Shown here piece after piece: positions 47,884 through 56,633 of a DNA stretch of 64,000 nt. The stretch lies in contig NZ_AP022617.1 of NCBI RefSeq assembly GCF_010731575.1, positions 4,712,001-4,776,000 of the forward strand. The letters run 5' to 3'. Origin of the DNA: Mycolicibacterium monacense. Its GTDB lineage: Bacteria > Actinomycetota > Actinomycetes > Mycobacteriales > Mycobacteriaceae. The notes beneath the pieces were generated by a model that saw only the letters and a list, made by a program, of their open reading frames with translations, did not search any database and was not told the DNA's origin. Positions within the stretch are counted from its first letter, which is position 1. Each line of letters begins with the position of its first letter. A program made the position numbers and the translations under genes.

Positions 47884-50169
47884 TCAGGCGGCCTTCTCGC
47901 CCGCGCCGCTCTCGCCGGTGTCGCCGGTGTCCTTGGTGTCGCCGGTGTCCTTGGTGTCGGCGGTGTCCTCGGTATCGGCGGTGTCATCGGCGGGTTCGGT
48001 CTCGGATGCGTCTTCGTCCTCAACCGTGGTGTCGTCCTCGACCGTGGTCTCGTCTTCCTCGAGCTGGTCCTCCGGCTCGTCGACGGGCTCGTTCTCCGTG
48101 TCAGTGCCGGTGTCGATGTCCGTATCGGTGTCTGCGTCGCCATCGGTGTCCGTATCGGCGACCGGCACATCCTCGACGTGGTCCTTGGTGTCGTCGTCCG
48201 CTTCCTCGGCCGGGGTGTCCTCGCCGCCGACGGTCCTCAGCGCTATCCGGGGCGAGGCGTCGTCGGGCACGGAATTGACTGCGGCCGTCGACGGCCGGGG
48301 CAGATCCAGGCCGCCGAGCACATCGTCGATCGTGTCGCGGATCTGGTCGAGGACTCCGTTGAGGCCCGCACCGCCGATACCGCCGGGCAGACCGTTGTCG
48401 AGGCCGATCAGGTTCAGCAGCGTCGCCAGCGCGTTCTTGACCGGGCCGTCGCGGTTGACCAGACCGTCCTCGAACGCCTGCCGGACGCCGGCGGCGAACG
48501 CGCCCGCGATGTCGCCCGGCACGTTCATCCAGTTGATGTCGGGGAACGAGCCGAACGCCGTCGGCACGTCGGTGTCGTCGAAGGTGCGGACGTACTCCCA
48601 GTAGTCGCCGTCGTCGTTCCACTGCCGCACCACGTCGGTGTAGCCGAGGTTGACCAGGCTGCTCAGGGCCGGACCGAGCGCGGTGCCGATGGGATTGTTC
48701 AGGTTGGCGCCCGTCAGCAGGTTGATGGCGTCGAAAAAGAGATAGGTGGGCTCGAGCAGCGGCAGCGCGTCGATCGGGACCGTCACGTAGAAGTCGAGCG
48801 CCAACGGGTCATCCTCGGCGATGCCGCCGACGACCTCCCCGATCTGCGGCCCCAGTTGCCCCGCCACCGCACCCGCCACCAGACCCGTATCCAGGCCCCG
48901 CAGGATGTACGTCGGTGCGACGACCGCCGTGAGGGTGTTCAGCAGCGAGAATGGGTTGGGCCACGCGGGGACGTCGGAGAGCCAGTCGTGCTGCAGCGTG
49001 ACGTCGATCTTGACCGGGATCAGCGTCGCCCCACCGACATACAGGCCGCCGGGGAGCCGCACACCGCCGCTGTTGCTCACCTCGGTATCCGGGGTCACCG
49101 TATCGATCCCGAATAACCCGGCCAGCGGGTACAGGCGGGCGAACAGGCCGCCGTTCGCGCGACCGGGGTTGCGCAGCAACAACATCGGCAGCACCGTCAC
49201 GCTGCCCAGCAGCGGGTCGGCCTCGACGCCGTTGTAGTTCGCGCCGCCCGGCTGATTGGGCAGCTGGGCGAGGATGTCCTGGTACGCCATGCCGGCCGCG
49301 AACGCCCCGACACCCTCGCCGATGACCACAGGCGCCCGGACCTTGAGCACGTCCGGGATCTGGTCCGTGTTGAGGTTGAGCAGGTCGAGAAGCTGGTTGA
49401 GGAGGCCCGGGACGTTGATGATGCCGGTGTCCACCAGGTCGAGCACACCGTCCACTCCGATGCCGAGGTACTCGGTCTCGTTGACGTCATCGGCCACGGA
49501 GTTGGGCAGCGTCGGCACCCAGCCGAGGTCGGTGCCCAGCACCTTGAGCAGCGTGAACACGTCGCCGGAGGTCACGAGGTTCACGCCCACCCGCTCGCCC
49601 AGCCCCGTCAGGTCGGCCAAATTGCTGAGGTCGAGGCCGAGGATGTCGAGCAGCCCGGAAATGGTGTTCAGGCCGGCGACGTTGAGGCCCTGGGTCAACA
49701 GGTCCCGCAACAACGGGATCTGGTTGAGGACCGGGAGCGCGCCGAGCGCCGCGGCGAGGGGGAGCGTGATGCCGCCGAGGAGGTCGACGAAGATCGGGTC
49801 GGTCAGCAGCGCCAGCGGCAGGTTGTCCAGCACCCGCTCGAGGATGCTCTGCGGATCGACCCCCGCCGCCTGCGCGAATGCCGCGAGGTTCAGATTCTCG
49901 AAGATCGAGCGGAAGACGAAATCGGCGAATTCGTTCTTGAGGTCGTAGGCGGCCTCACCGGCGCCCCCGGTGAGGTCCGGGATTGCTTGCGGGGGCGGGA
50001 AGAGCCGGAAGTCGGCGGTGAGGTCGACGCGATCGGTGGACCTGGCAGCCGCGGCCGAAGCCTGGGGCGCGGGAGCGGCGCCGACGGTCAGCGCCGTCGC
50101 GGTGACGGTGACCGCGCCGAGTGCAGCAATCTTCTTCGAACGCCGCTTCGCACCGCGATGCTTGGCCAT
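47884..50169 (-). CDS. Secreted PE-PPE-domain-like protein with acidic Thr/Asp repeat tail
   Basis: A 761-residue exported protein without PE or PPE N terminus. Residues 1-40 form a signal sequence. The middle (about 60-260) is Leu/Asp-rich and helical. From about 275 to 560 it follows the PE-PPE hydrolase domain: LLLRNPGRANGGLFAR, DVTLQHDWLSDVPAWPNPF, and FYVTVPIDALPLLEPTYL. The nucleophile elbow reads IGEGVGA, with Gly286 where GYSQG-type proteins have Ser. The last ~100 residues are acidic low-complexity with repeated DT/ED units. ATG 50169 has GGGAGG upstream. Function unknown. Confidence 0.8.
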   Translation of the reverse strand: MAKHRGAKRRSKKIAALGAVTVTATALTVGAAPAPQASAAAARSTDRVDLTADFRLFPPPQAIPDLTGGAGEAAYDLKNEFADFVFRSIFENLNLAAFAQAAGVDPQSILERVLDNLPLALLTDPIFVDLLGGITLPLAAALGALPVLNQIPLLRDLLTQGLNVAGLNTISGLLDILGLDLSNLADLTGLGERVGVNLVTSGDVFTLLKVLGTDLGWVPTLPNSVADDVNETEYLGIGVDGVLDLVDTGIINVPGLLNQLLDLLNLNTDQIPDVLKVRAPVVIGEGVGAFAAGMAYQDILAQLPNQPGGANYNGVEADPLLGSVTVLPMLLLRNPGRANGGLFARLYPLAGLFGIDTVTPDTEVSNSGGVRLPGGLYVGGATLIPVKIDVTLQHDWLSDVPAWPNPFSLLNTLTAVVAPTYILRGLDTGLVAGAVAGQLGPQIGEVVGGIAEDDPLALDFYVTVPIDALPLLEPTYLFFDAINLLTGANLNNPIGTALGPALSSLVNLGYTDVVRQWNDDGDYWEYVRTFDDTDVPTAFGSFPDINWMNVPGDIAGAFAAGVRQAFEDGLVNRDGPVKNALATLLNLIGLDNGLPGGIGGAGLNGVLDQIRDTIDDVLGGLDLPRPSTAAVNSVPDDASPRIALRTVGGEDTPAEEADDDTKDHVEDVPVADTDTDGDADTDTDIDTGTDTENEPVDEPEDQLEEDETTVEDDTTVEDEDASETEPADDTADTEDTADTKDTGDTKDTGDTGESGAGEKAA

Positions 50170-50541
50170 ATGACTGGATCCTCCCCGCAGATTCTCAGCT
50201 TGGTCTCAGGCACCGTAGCACCCGTCACCAGCACACACGTCAAATTGCTGGAAATCGGCAGCGGTCGGAGCCGCGAGGCGCCGCCTCGCCGATTGGTCAC
50301 GTCTTTTGTGCACTTGAGTGCTGTGCTTTGACTTTCAAATGTTCGATCAGGCGACGCGGCGGACGCTGTTCTTATGTTTGCTGAACGGGCGCTGGATCGG
50401 CAAATGCGGGCGGGTTAGCCACACAGCGGTCCGGTGCGATGGGGCACCGGCCGGAATTTGCCTGTTCATGCACTTCAGCGCTGTCCGGCAATGCGGGCCG
50501 CTGCGATCGTTCGGGTTCGCTGTCGTTGCGTACGAAAGCAG
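50170..50541. other. Intergenic region without a supported gene
   Basis: 372 bases upstream of the secreted protein gene and downstream of the fructosamine-kinase-like gene. It is AT-richer than its neighbours, especially 50300-50400. Short open frames exist on both strands, but none has mycobacterial codon bias and a ribosome site. It probably holds the promoter of the gene starting at 50169 and the end of the mce1-linked transcript. No clear hairpin was identified. Confidence 0.5.
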
Positions 50542-51312
50542 TTAGGCAAAGTCGCTCAGCACGCTGCGGAGCGCTGACTCCGTCTGGCGGATGTACCCGC
50601 CACCGAACAGCACCACGTGAGCGAGCAGCGGATACAACTGGTGCAACGCGATCCGCTCGCGCCACCCGCCCCGCAGCGGCCGCACCGATTGGTATCCCGC
50701 GATCACCTCGTCGAAGTGCGGGCATCCGAAGAGCGCGAGCATCGCCAGGTCGGTCTCGCGGTGTCCGCCGTGGGCGGCCGGATCGATCAGCACCACTCCG
50801 TCCGGGGTCCACATCAGGTTTCCGCTCCACAGGTCACCGTGCAGCCGCGCCGGTGGGTCACCGTCGTCGAACCGGCCCGCGCGGCACAGATCACGGACCG
50901 CCGCGAGGGCCTCGCGGCCGGCGGCAGTGAGCCTCGGGGCGGCGTGCTCCCCCATCGGTCCGAGGCGTTCGTCGGCGTAGAACTCCCCCCAGGTGGGATG
51001 CGCGGTCAACGACATGGGCAGCGGCTTCTGCAGCGGGCCGAAGAATCCGGGTCCGCCCCAGCCGTCCGGCCCGGCGCCGAAACCGGACGCGCCCGCATCG
51101 TGCGTCACGGCGAGTCGGGCCCCGAAGGCGGCGGCCGCACTTCGCGACGGCGCCGCCGAATCCAGGTGTTCTAGGGTCAACGACGTTGCATCGCAGTCGA
51201 TCACCGGCACACAGGCCGCCCCGCCGGCCGCGGCGAGCCAGCGGAGCCCGGCCGCTTCGCAGGCGAAGAAGCCCGGGGGTGCATCCGGGTTGCGCTTGAC
51301 GAACTCGGTCAC
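50542..51312 (-). CDS. Fructosamine/ketosamine-3-kinase family protein
   Basis: A 256-residue protein-kinase-like phosphotransferase. ARLHGDLWSGNLMW carries the catalytic Asp and Asn, VVLIDPAAHGGHRETDLAM the metal-binding Asp, and FVKRNPD near the start the ATP lysine. FN3K enzymes phosphorylate ketosamines on glycated proteins, which leads to deglycation. GTG 51312 overlaps the DUF1275 stop. It is the last gene of the long minus-strand run that starts in the mce1 operon. Confidence 0.87.
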   Translation of the reverse strand: MTEFVKRNPDAPPGFFACEAAGLRWLAAAGGAACVPVIDCDATSLTLEHLDSAAPSRSAAAAFGARLAVTHDAGASGFGAGPDGWGGPGFFGPLQKPLPMSLTAHPTWGEFYADERLGPMGEHAAPRLTAAGREALAAVRDLCRAGRFDDGDPPARLHGDLWSGNLMWTPDGVVLIDPAAHGGHRETDLAMLALFGCPHFDEVIAGYQSVRPLRGGWRERIALHQLYPLLAHVVLFGGGYIRQTESALRSVLSDFA

Positions 51313-51983
51313 GCGGGTGGTCCGAAGCGGAAGAGCGCAGCGGCGGTGGCCACCACGGCGCCGGCCAACGCGATCACCGGGGCGACCGTCACGAGCGTCA
51401 GGGTGGCTCCGACCACCGCACCCGCGCACATGGTCAGCACCACCCCGTTGCGCAGCTTCTCGCGTTCGCCACTTCCGCCGGCCAGCCTGCTGTCGAAACC
51501 GATGCCGACGATCGTCTGGGTCAGCACCGTGGTGCTCAGCTCCTGGACGCCGAACTGCCTGGCGGTGGCGTTTTGGATCGCGAACACCATTGCGAGGCAG
51601 GCGATCAGCACCAGCTTCGTATTGTCCCGGTAATCGAGCACCCCGGTTCCGGCGAGAACCGCCAGCACCATGAGCGCCACCACCTCGACGCCCAGGGCAA
51701 CGCTGAGCCAGTGGCGGGGGCGCGAGCCGAGGTGACGGGCCAACCGCCCCCCGATGACGGCACCGATCAGGAAGCTGACGAACGCGACCAGTGCCGCGGT
51801 CAGATCGACCCCGGAGTGCGGGACGAACCAGAACCCGAGGAAGATCACGTTGCCGGTCATGTTGGCGACGAACACGTGCCCGAGCACGAGCACGCTGACC
51901 GCGTCGATCAACCCCGTCGCGAACGTCAGCAGCAGTAATGCGGTGACGGTCAACCGGTTCGAGACCGGTGAACGAACGGCCAT
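51309..51983 (-). CDS. DUF1275 (YoaK-like) membrane protein
   Basis: A 224-residue protein with six helices. The start LTFATGLIDAVSVLVLGHVF and the motif FVANMTGNVIFLGF are diagnostic for DUF1275. AIQNATARQFGVQELSTTVLT is the second conserved segment. Function unknown. ATG 51983 lies 16 bases after the preceding Mce-associated gene, so it may belong to the same transcript. Confidence 0.87.
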   Translation of the reverse strand: MAVRSPVSNRLTVTALLLLTFATGLIDAVSVLVLGHVFVANMTGNVIFLGFWFVPHSGVDLTAALVAFVSFLIGAVIGGRLARHLGSRPRHWLSVALGVEVVALMVLAVLAGTGVLDYRDNTKLVLIACLAMVFAIQNATARQFGVQELSTTVLTQTIVGIGFDSRLAGGSGEREKLRNGVVLTMCAGAVVGATLTLVTVAPVIALAGAVVATAAALFRFGPPA

Positions 51984-51999
51984 GGCCCGGAGATGATCG

Positions 52000-52947
52000 T
52001 TACAGCTGCGGGGTGAGATCCAGCTTGGTCACCGCGTTCATCCCGGTGATCAGCCAGTCGGCGCCGTCACGCTCCATCGTCAGCCGGTAGGACAGGTAGC
52101 GCAGCGACGGCACGTTCTTGCTCACCGGGCTGGTGGACACGGAGTTCGTGTAGACGAGGGCCGTCGCCTCTGTCGGTGTGAGGCTCTCGACGGCGGTGCC
52201 CATCACCTGGGTCGTGTTCGTCACCTTCGCCTGCTCGTTCGTCGAGACGATGGCGTCGATGTAGCGGCGGTACTCGGTCGCGAAATCGCCGGTGAGGAAA
52301 CGGGATGAGCGGTCGGGCAGGGTCGCCATGTCTTCGGGGGTGTAGCTCCACAGCGTGGTGATCGCCTCGGTCGCGGTGCGGGCGATGTTCAGCTTGGTGT
52401 CCACCTCGGCCCGGTCGGCCAGGTACGGCTGCAGCATCGCGCCGGCGAAGGCGCCCGCCCCGACGAAGACGACCGACGCCGCGGCGGCGGCGATCAACAG
52501 GCGCCTGCCCGCCGGTCGGTGCGGGACGAGTACCGGTTCCGGTTCCGGCTCGCCTTCGGATTCACCAGCGGCGTCGGATTCGCCTGCGCCGTCGGCGGTT
52601 TCCGCCTCGACCTCGGGCTCGGCGGCCTGAGCCTCGCCCTCGGGCTCGGCGTCCGACTCTTTCTCGACCGCGACCTCCGGCTCGGGCTCGGGCTCGGTGT
52701 CCGTCGTGCTGACCGGCTTCGGCGACCTGCGCGCCTTGCCGGTCGGCATGCGTGGTGCCTGCTCGTCAGGCGTCGCGGGCTCCTCAGGCGTCGCCGGCTC
52801 CTCGTCGGCGACGCCCGGCGAATCAGGTTCGGCCGCAGCCTTCTTGGCGCGCCGCCACGGCAGCCGCCGCCCGCGCTTGGGTTCGGGAGATCCCGTCCCG
52901 GCGGGATCCGTGGTCAGATCACCTGAATCAGCTGGCTGATCTTCCAC
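52000..52947 (-). CDS. Mce-associated membrane protein (Rv0178-like) with acidic N-terminal extension
   Basis: A 315-residue protein. The N-terminal ~150 residues are disordered, rich in Glu, Pro, Ala and Asp. One helix (LLIAAAAASVVFVGAGAFAGAML) anchors a periplasmic Mce-associated domain ending DGADWLITGMNAVTKLDL. The Rv0178 protein is about 244 residues, so the extension is longer here. The GTG at 52947 was chosen because AGGAGGG precedes it by six or seven bases; it overlaps the previous gene by 34 bases. Role inferred: stabilising or assembling the Mce1 transporter. Confidence 0.83.
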   Translation of the reverse strand: MEDQPADSGDLTTDPAGTGSPEPKRGRRLPWRRAKKAAAEPDSPGVADEEPATPEEPATPDEQAPRMPTGKARRSPKPVSTTDTEPEPEPEVAVEKESDAEPEGEAQAAEPEVEAETADGAGESDAAGESEGEPEPEPVLVPHRPAGRRLLIAAAAASVVFVGAGAFAGAMLQPYLADRAEVDTKLNIARTATEAITTLWSYTPEDMATLPDRSSRFLTGDFATEYRRYIDAIVSTNEQAKVTNTTQVMGTAVESLTPTEATALVYTNSVSTSPVSKNVPSLRYLSYRLTMERDGADWLITGMNAVTKLDLTPQL

Positions 52948-53465
52948 CGCTGGCCCTCCTGGGTCGTCGTTGCCACCCAACGGTTTCCGCTCTCGATCGT
53001 CTTCTTGCCGTCCGGTGTCTTGGATGTCGTCGTGGTGGCCACCAGCACGTCGACACTGCCGTTGTCGTTCCAGCGCTGCACGCCCGCCTCGACCACGTTG
53101 CCCTCGGTCGGTTCGGCGCGGGCCACCTGGATCACGATCTCGTTCATCTTCTCTTTGAACATCTTCGCGAACTCGCCGGTGCCCTGCGCCAGGATGCGGT
53201 CGGCGTACGCGTTGGCGTTGAACGGGTCCAGGGTGGTGTACGACGTCATGAAACTCCGCACGTAATCCAGCGCGGCGGCGTCGCGCACCTCGGCGCGGCG
53301 GTCGGTTTCATGTGAAACCAGCATCAGCGTGCTGACCGTCAGCGCCGCGGCGAGCAGCAGAGCGGCCACCGTCGCGATCAGCGGCAGCCCCCACCGGCGC
53401 GGCCGCCTCGGCGACGCCGCGAAGAAGTCGGGTTCGTCCCCGTCGACCCTGCGGCGCGGGCTCAC
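52914..53465 (-). CDS. Mce-associated membrane protein (Rv0177-like)
   Basis: A 183-residue protein (Rv0177: 184). A basic N terminus (SPRRRVDGDEPDFF), one helix (LIATVAALLLAAALTVSTLMLV) and a periplasmic NTF2-like domain with FMTSYTTLDPFNANAYADRI and the C-terminal GQRWKISQLIQVI. It starts with GTG overlapping the previous stop (GTGA). It is one of four mas genes that follow mce1F. Confidence 0.87.
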   Translation of the reverse strand: MSPRRRVDGDEPDFFAASPRRPRRWGLPLIATVAALLLAAALTVSTLMLVSHETDRRAEVRDAAALDYVRSFMTSYTTLDPFNANAYADRILAQGTGEFAKMFKEKMNEIVIQVARAEPTEGNVVEAGVQRWNDNGSVDVLVATTTTSKTPDGKKTIESGNRWVATTTQEGQRWKISQLIQVI

Positions 53466-54433
53466 TGACCGGCTCCCTGCATCAGCGGCGCCTTGAGCAC
53501 CGTCAGATTGTCCACTCGCCAGTTGTCACCGATCTTGTCGAAGTCCACCCGCACCGTGGCGGTGATGAACTTGAGATCCTCGGCCTTGGTGCCGCGCTGC
53601 CCCTGCATGGCCAGCAGCATCGCCGCCTCGTCCATCGACGACGACAGCACGGCGCTGCTCACCGCCCAGTACTCGTTGGTGGTCGCACCGCCCTTGCGGG
53701 CGGCCTCCTGTTGCGCCACCAACTGCGGCCGGTAGGCCTCCGTGGTCAACGTCTGTGCGCGGTTGAGGTCCTCGTCCATCGTCTCGGCGCCGTAGCTCAG
53801 CATCTGCTCGACGATCCGCGGGCCCTGTTCGGCGATCTGCGCCCGGGCCCGGTCGAGTCCCTGCTCCTTGCGGTACACCGCCAGGTAGGTCACGCCCACC
53901 GCCGCAACGGCCACCACCACCGCACCGATCAGCACCTTCGCGGTGAAGCGGCGCATATCACGGTCCGGGCGAGCGACGACGCGGGCCTCCGTGCGCAGCA
54001 ACAGGTCGGCGAACGTGCGGTTGCGGCGGTCCCACAGCGGCCACAGCCAGCCGACGAACAACGCCACGGTGTCGAGCACGTGGGCCAGTTCCCGCAGCAG
54101 CAGCCGCCCGAGTGCCGCCTCGCCGCCGTCGCGGCGCAGCACGCGGATCCCGCACAGGGCGCGGCCCAGGGTCCAGCCGATCAGCGAAGGCAACAGCACC
54201 CGGTTGACGATCACCGCGAGCAGGGCGACGGCCGCCACCGCCGTCAGCACCCACCAGGACCAGCCGATCCCCGGTCCGGCCAGGACCCACGGCGCGGTCG
54301 TCGCGACCACGGCCAGCCCCGGTAGCACGTCGACCGCGAGCGCCGCGGCCCGCACATGCCATCTGGCCAGCGGTTCGGCCGGCGTTGTCTCGGCGGCCGG
54401 CGCGTCGGGCGGTGCGTCGACGACGGCCGTCAC
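53462..54433 (-). CDS. RDD-domain Mce-associated membrane protein (Rv0176-like)
   Basis: A 323-residue protein (Rv0176: 322). The N-terminal RDD domain has three helices and starts LARWHVRAAALAVDVLPGL; the segment LIGWTLGRALCGIRVLRRDGG is typical of RDD. A fourth helix (VLIGAVVVAVAAVGVTYLAVY) precedes a periplasmic Mce-associated domain ending DFDKIGDNWRVDNLTVLK. So it is a fusion of an RDD membrane module and a mas domain. GTG 54433 overlaps the preceding stop. Confidence 0.88.
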   Translation of the reverse strand: MTAVVDAPPDAPAAETTPAEPLARWHVRAAALAVDVLPGLAVVATTAPWVLAGPGIGWSWWVLTAVAAVALLAVIVNRVLLPSLIGWTLGRALCGIRVLRRDGGEAALGRLLLRELAHVLDTVALFVGWLWPLWDRRNRTFADLLLRTEARVVARPDRDMRRFTAKVLIGAVVVAVAAVGVTYLAVYRKEQGLDRARAQIAEQGPRIVEQMLSYGAETMDEDLNRAQTLTTEAYRPQLVAQQEAARKGGATTNEYWAVSSAVLSSSMDEAAMLLAMQGQRGTKAEDLKFITATVRVDFDKIGDNWRVDNLTVLKAPLMQGAGQ

Positions 54434-55101
54434 GAAGTCACCTGGTCGAGTCGGGCGACCTTGTAGGTGCCCTCGTCGGGTGCCATCTGGACCCGCAGGC
54501 GGTATCCCTGTTCCTGATCGGCGGCCTCGGAGTTGGTCACCTTCACCCGCACCGCGACCAGGACGTCGATGGACCCGTCGGCGTTGTGTTTCTCCACCGC
54601 CGCGCGCATATCCGACACCTGCACCTGCACGTTGGCGGCGCGGTAGGCGTCGACGAGCAGGCCGCCGTACAACCCGGCCTGCACGCCGAAGTCGCCCGTC
54701 GAGCACTCCAGGATCTTGGCCTGGCTCTCGGTCATCGCCGCCGCATCCGGGGCGTGGGTGGCCGCCACGCAATCCCGCGCGGCCGCCACCGCGGCGGCCT
54801 CGTTCTCCGCGAGTTGCGTGCTCTCCTCGTGGGACCGCAACGCCAGGTATCCGCCCACGCCGGCGCCCGCGCCGAGCAGCAGCAGGACGGCGCAGATCGC
54901 GGTCAGCCAGCCGCGGCCGAGCCGCGGCGGACGACGCCCGTCGTCCTCCGACGGCACCGTGGTCACCCGCTCGCCCAGGATGCCGTCCTCGGCGGGGGAT
55001 TCAGTGTCGTCTGGATTGTCTCCGGATACTGCTACCGACTTGTCCGGCGTTTCCTCAGCATCGGTGGGGTTCAGCTGGCGGGTGCCAGCATCTCCTTCCA
55101 T
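54430..55101 (-). CDS. Mce-associated membrane protein (Rv0175-like)
   Basis: A 223-residue protein (Rv0175: 213). The acidic disordered N terminus (about 60 residues) is followed by one helix (WLTAICAVLLLLGAGAGVGGYLAL) and a periplasmic domain with two cysteines (ARDCVAATH and ILECSTGDFG) that could form a disulfide. ATG 55101 lies inside the last 31 bases of mce1F, so translation is coupled to the Mce1 complex. Confidence 0.87.
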   Translation of the reverse strand: MEGDAGTRQLNPTDAEETPDKSVAVSGDNPDDTESPAEDGILGERVTTVPSEDDGRRPPRLGRGWLTAICAVLLLLGAGAGVGGYLALRSHEESTQLAENEAAAVAAARDCVAATHAPDAAAMTESQAKILECSTGDFGVQAGLYGGLLVDAYRAANVQVQVSDMRAAVEKHNADGSIDVLVAVRVKVTNSEAADQEQGYRLRVQMAPDEGTYKVARLDQVTS

Positions 55102-56630
55102 CCGTCGTCTCCTGGGTTGCTCGAATTGCTGACGTTGTACTTGACGCCGTCAGGTCCGACCACCTCGCCGCTGGCTGGGTTGTACACAGCGGTGCCCGGT
55201 GGTCCTGGTGCCGGAGTGTAGATGCACGGGTTGGGCTGCTGTCCACTGCACTCGACACGGCCCTGCCCCGGCGGGCTCAACGGGTCGCTGACCGGCGACG
55301 GCGGCTGCGGGAGCTGATCGGCGGGCAGCGGGTTCATCCCGTTGTTGATCGACGGGGCGGGGATCACGCCGTTGCGGCCCGGGTGCACCGGCTGGTTGCA
55401 GCGGGCACCGGCGGCCGGGCAGTCGCGGATCTGATTCGGATCGCCGTACCAGGGGTTGGTGCCCAGCGGCACGTACGGTTCGTCGCTGCGGCACTCCTTC
55501 GGCGTCGCCGCCCGCTTACCCGGCACGTCGGCGCACGGATAGTTGCGCGCACCGCGGACGACGTTGGCCTGGAAGTCCTTCGGGATCTTGCAGTAGGTGC
55601 CCGACGGCAGCTCTTTCATGCTGGTGTCGGCCGGCGCACGCCACTCCGATGCGGGCAGGAACCCGGTCAGACACGGCGGCGGCTGGTTGATCGACAGACC
55701 GAAGTGCAGCAGACCCTCGCCCTCGAAGATCGTGCCCGCCTGCGCGACCGACGCGCCCTGCGGCAGCACCACCAGGGCCTGTTCCAGGCCCTTGTTGTAG
55801 CGCTTGAGCATGTCGATGACCACGGCCAGATTGGCCAGCGTCTGCGGCAACGAGTCCCGCACGCCGCTGAACACCGCGTTGAGCTGGTCGGCGGTCGGCG
55901 CGGCCTGCTGCAGCCCGCTGCGCAGTGCGGCGTCCTGTTCGGCCGACTGGGCCGCCAGGATGTTCAGGTTGCGCGACCACTGCGCGATGTTGTCGCCGGA
56001 GTTCACCTGGCTCTCCAGGATCGGCGCCGAATTCGCGATGATGTCGTTGACCGGACCCAGGTTGTCCTTGAAGTCCTGGGCGATCAACGTGGTGGAGTCC
56101 ACCAGCCGCTGCAACGACGGGCCGAGGCCGCCGACCGCGTCCGCGGTCTCGGTGAGCAGCGCGTCGATCTTCTCCCTGGGCAGCACGGCAAGGCCCTCGT
56201 TGGCCGCATCGAGTGCGGGTCCCACCTCGCTGGGCACCGTGCTCTTGGTGATGGTCTGCCCGTCGCTGAAGTACTGGCCCGGGTTGCCGGTCGACACCAG
56301 GTCGAGGTACTGCTCACCGATGGCCGAGACCGAGTGCACGTTGGCGCTCGCATCGACCGGGATCCTGTACCGGTTGTCGATGCTCATGGTCGCCTTGGCG
56401 CCGCGCTCGGTGGGCTCGACCGCGGTGACCTTGCCGATCGTCGTGCCGCGGTAGGTGACGTTGGCGGTTGAGTACAGGCCGCCCGACCTCGGCAGTTCGG
56501 CGTGCAGCGTGTACTGCCCGATCCCGACCAGGCTGGGCACCCGCAGGTAATACCAGCCGAGCACCGCGAGCGCGATCACCGTCAGCACCGTGAAGATGAT
56601 CAGCTGGATCTTGATGAAGCGAGTCAGCAC
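55071..56630 (-). CDS. mce1F: Mce family protein Mce1F
   Basis: A 519-residue MCE protein. N-terminal anchor helix (IQLIIFTVLTVIALAVLGWYYL), MCE domain about 40-120 (YTLHAELPRSGGLYSTANVTYRG is its first strand region), helical needle region to about 310 (long series of heptad-like helices), then a Cys/Pro-rich tail with PCIYTPAPGPPG. Six Mce subunits form the periplasmic tube of the Mce1 fatty acid importer. The mas genes overlap its 3' end. Confidence 0.93.
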   Translation of the reverse strand: MLTRFIKIQLIIFTVLTVIALAVLGWYYLRVPSLVGIGQYTLHAELPRSGGLYSTANVTYRGTTIGKVTAVEPTERGAKATMSIDNRYRIPVDASANVHSVSAIGEQYLDLVSTGNPGQYFSDGQTITKSTVPSEVGPALDAANEGLAVLPREKIDALLTETADAVGGLGPSLQRLVDSTTLIAQDFKDNLGPVNDIIANSAPILESQVNSGDNIAQWSRNLNILAAQSAEQDAALRSGLQQAAPTADQLNAVFSGVRDSLPQTLANLAVVIDMLKRYNKGLEQALVVLPQGASVAQAGTIFEGEGLLHFGLSINQPPPCLTGFLPASEWRAPADTSMKELPSGTYCKIPKDFQANVVRGARNYPCADVPGKRAATPKECRSDEPYVPLGTNPWYGDPNQIRDCPAAGARCNQPVHPGRNGVIPAPSINNGMNPLPADQLPQPPSPVSDPLSPPGQGRVECSGQQPNPCIYTPAPGPPGTAVYNPASGEVVGPDGVKYNVSNSSNPGDDGWKEMLAPAS

Positions 56631-56633
56631 CGC

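Noticed and set aside
47930-48160. Apparent DNA tandem repeat
   Set aside because: The repetition comes from coding of DT/ED residues in the acidic tail of the secreted protein and is not a separate repeat array or CRISPR.
50318-50545. 75-codon open frame in the 50.2-50.5 kb gap
   Set aside because: Cys/Phe-rich, no Shine-Dalgarno, atypical codon use, and convergent with a well-supported gene.
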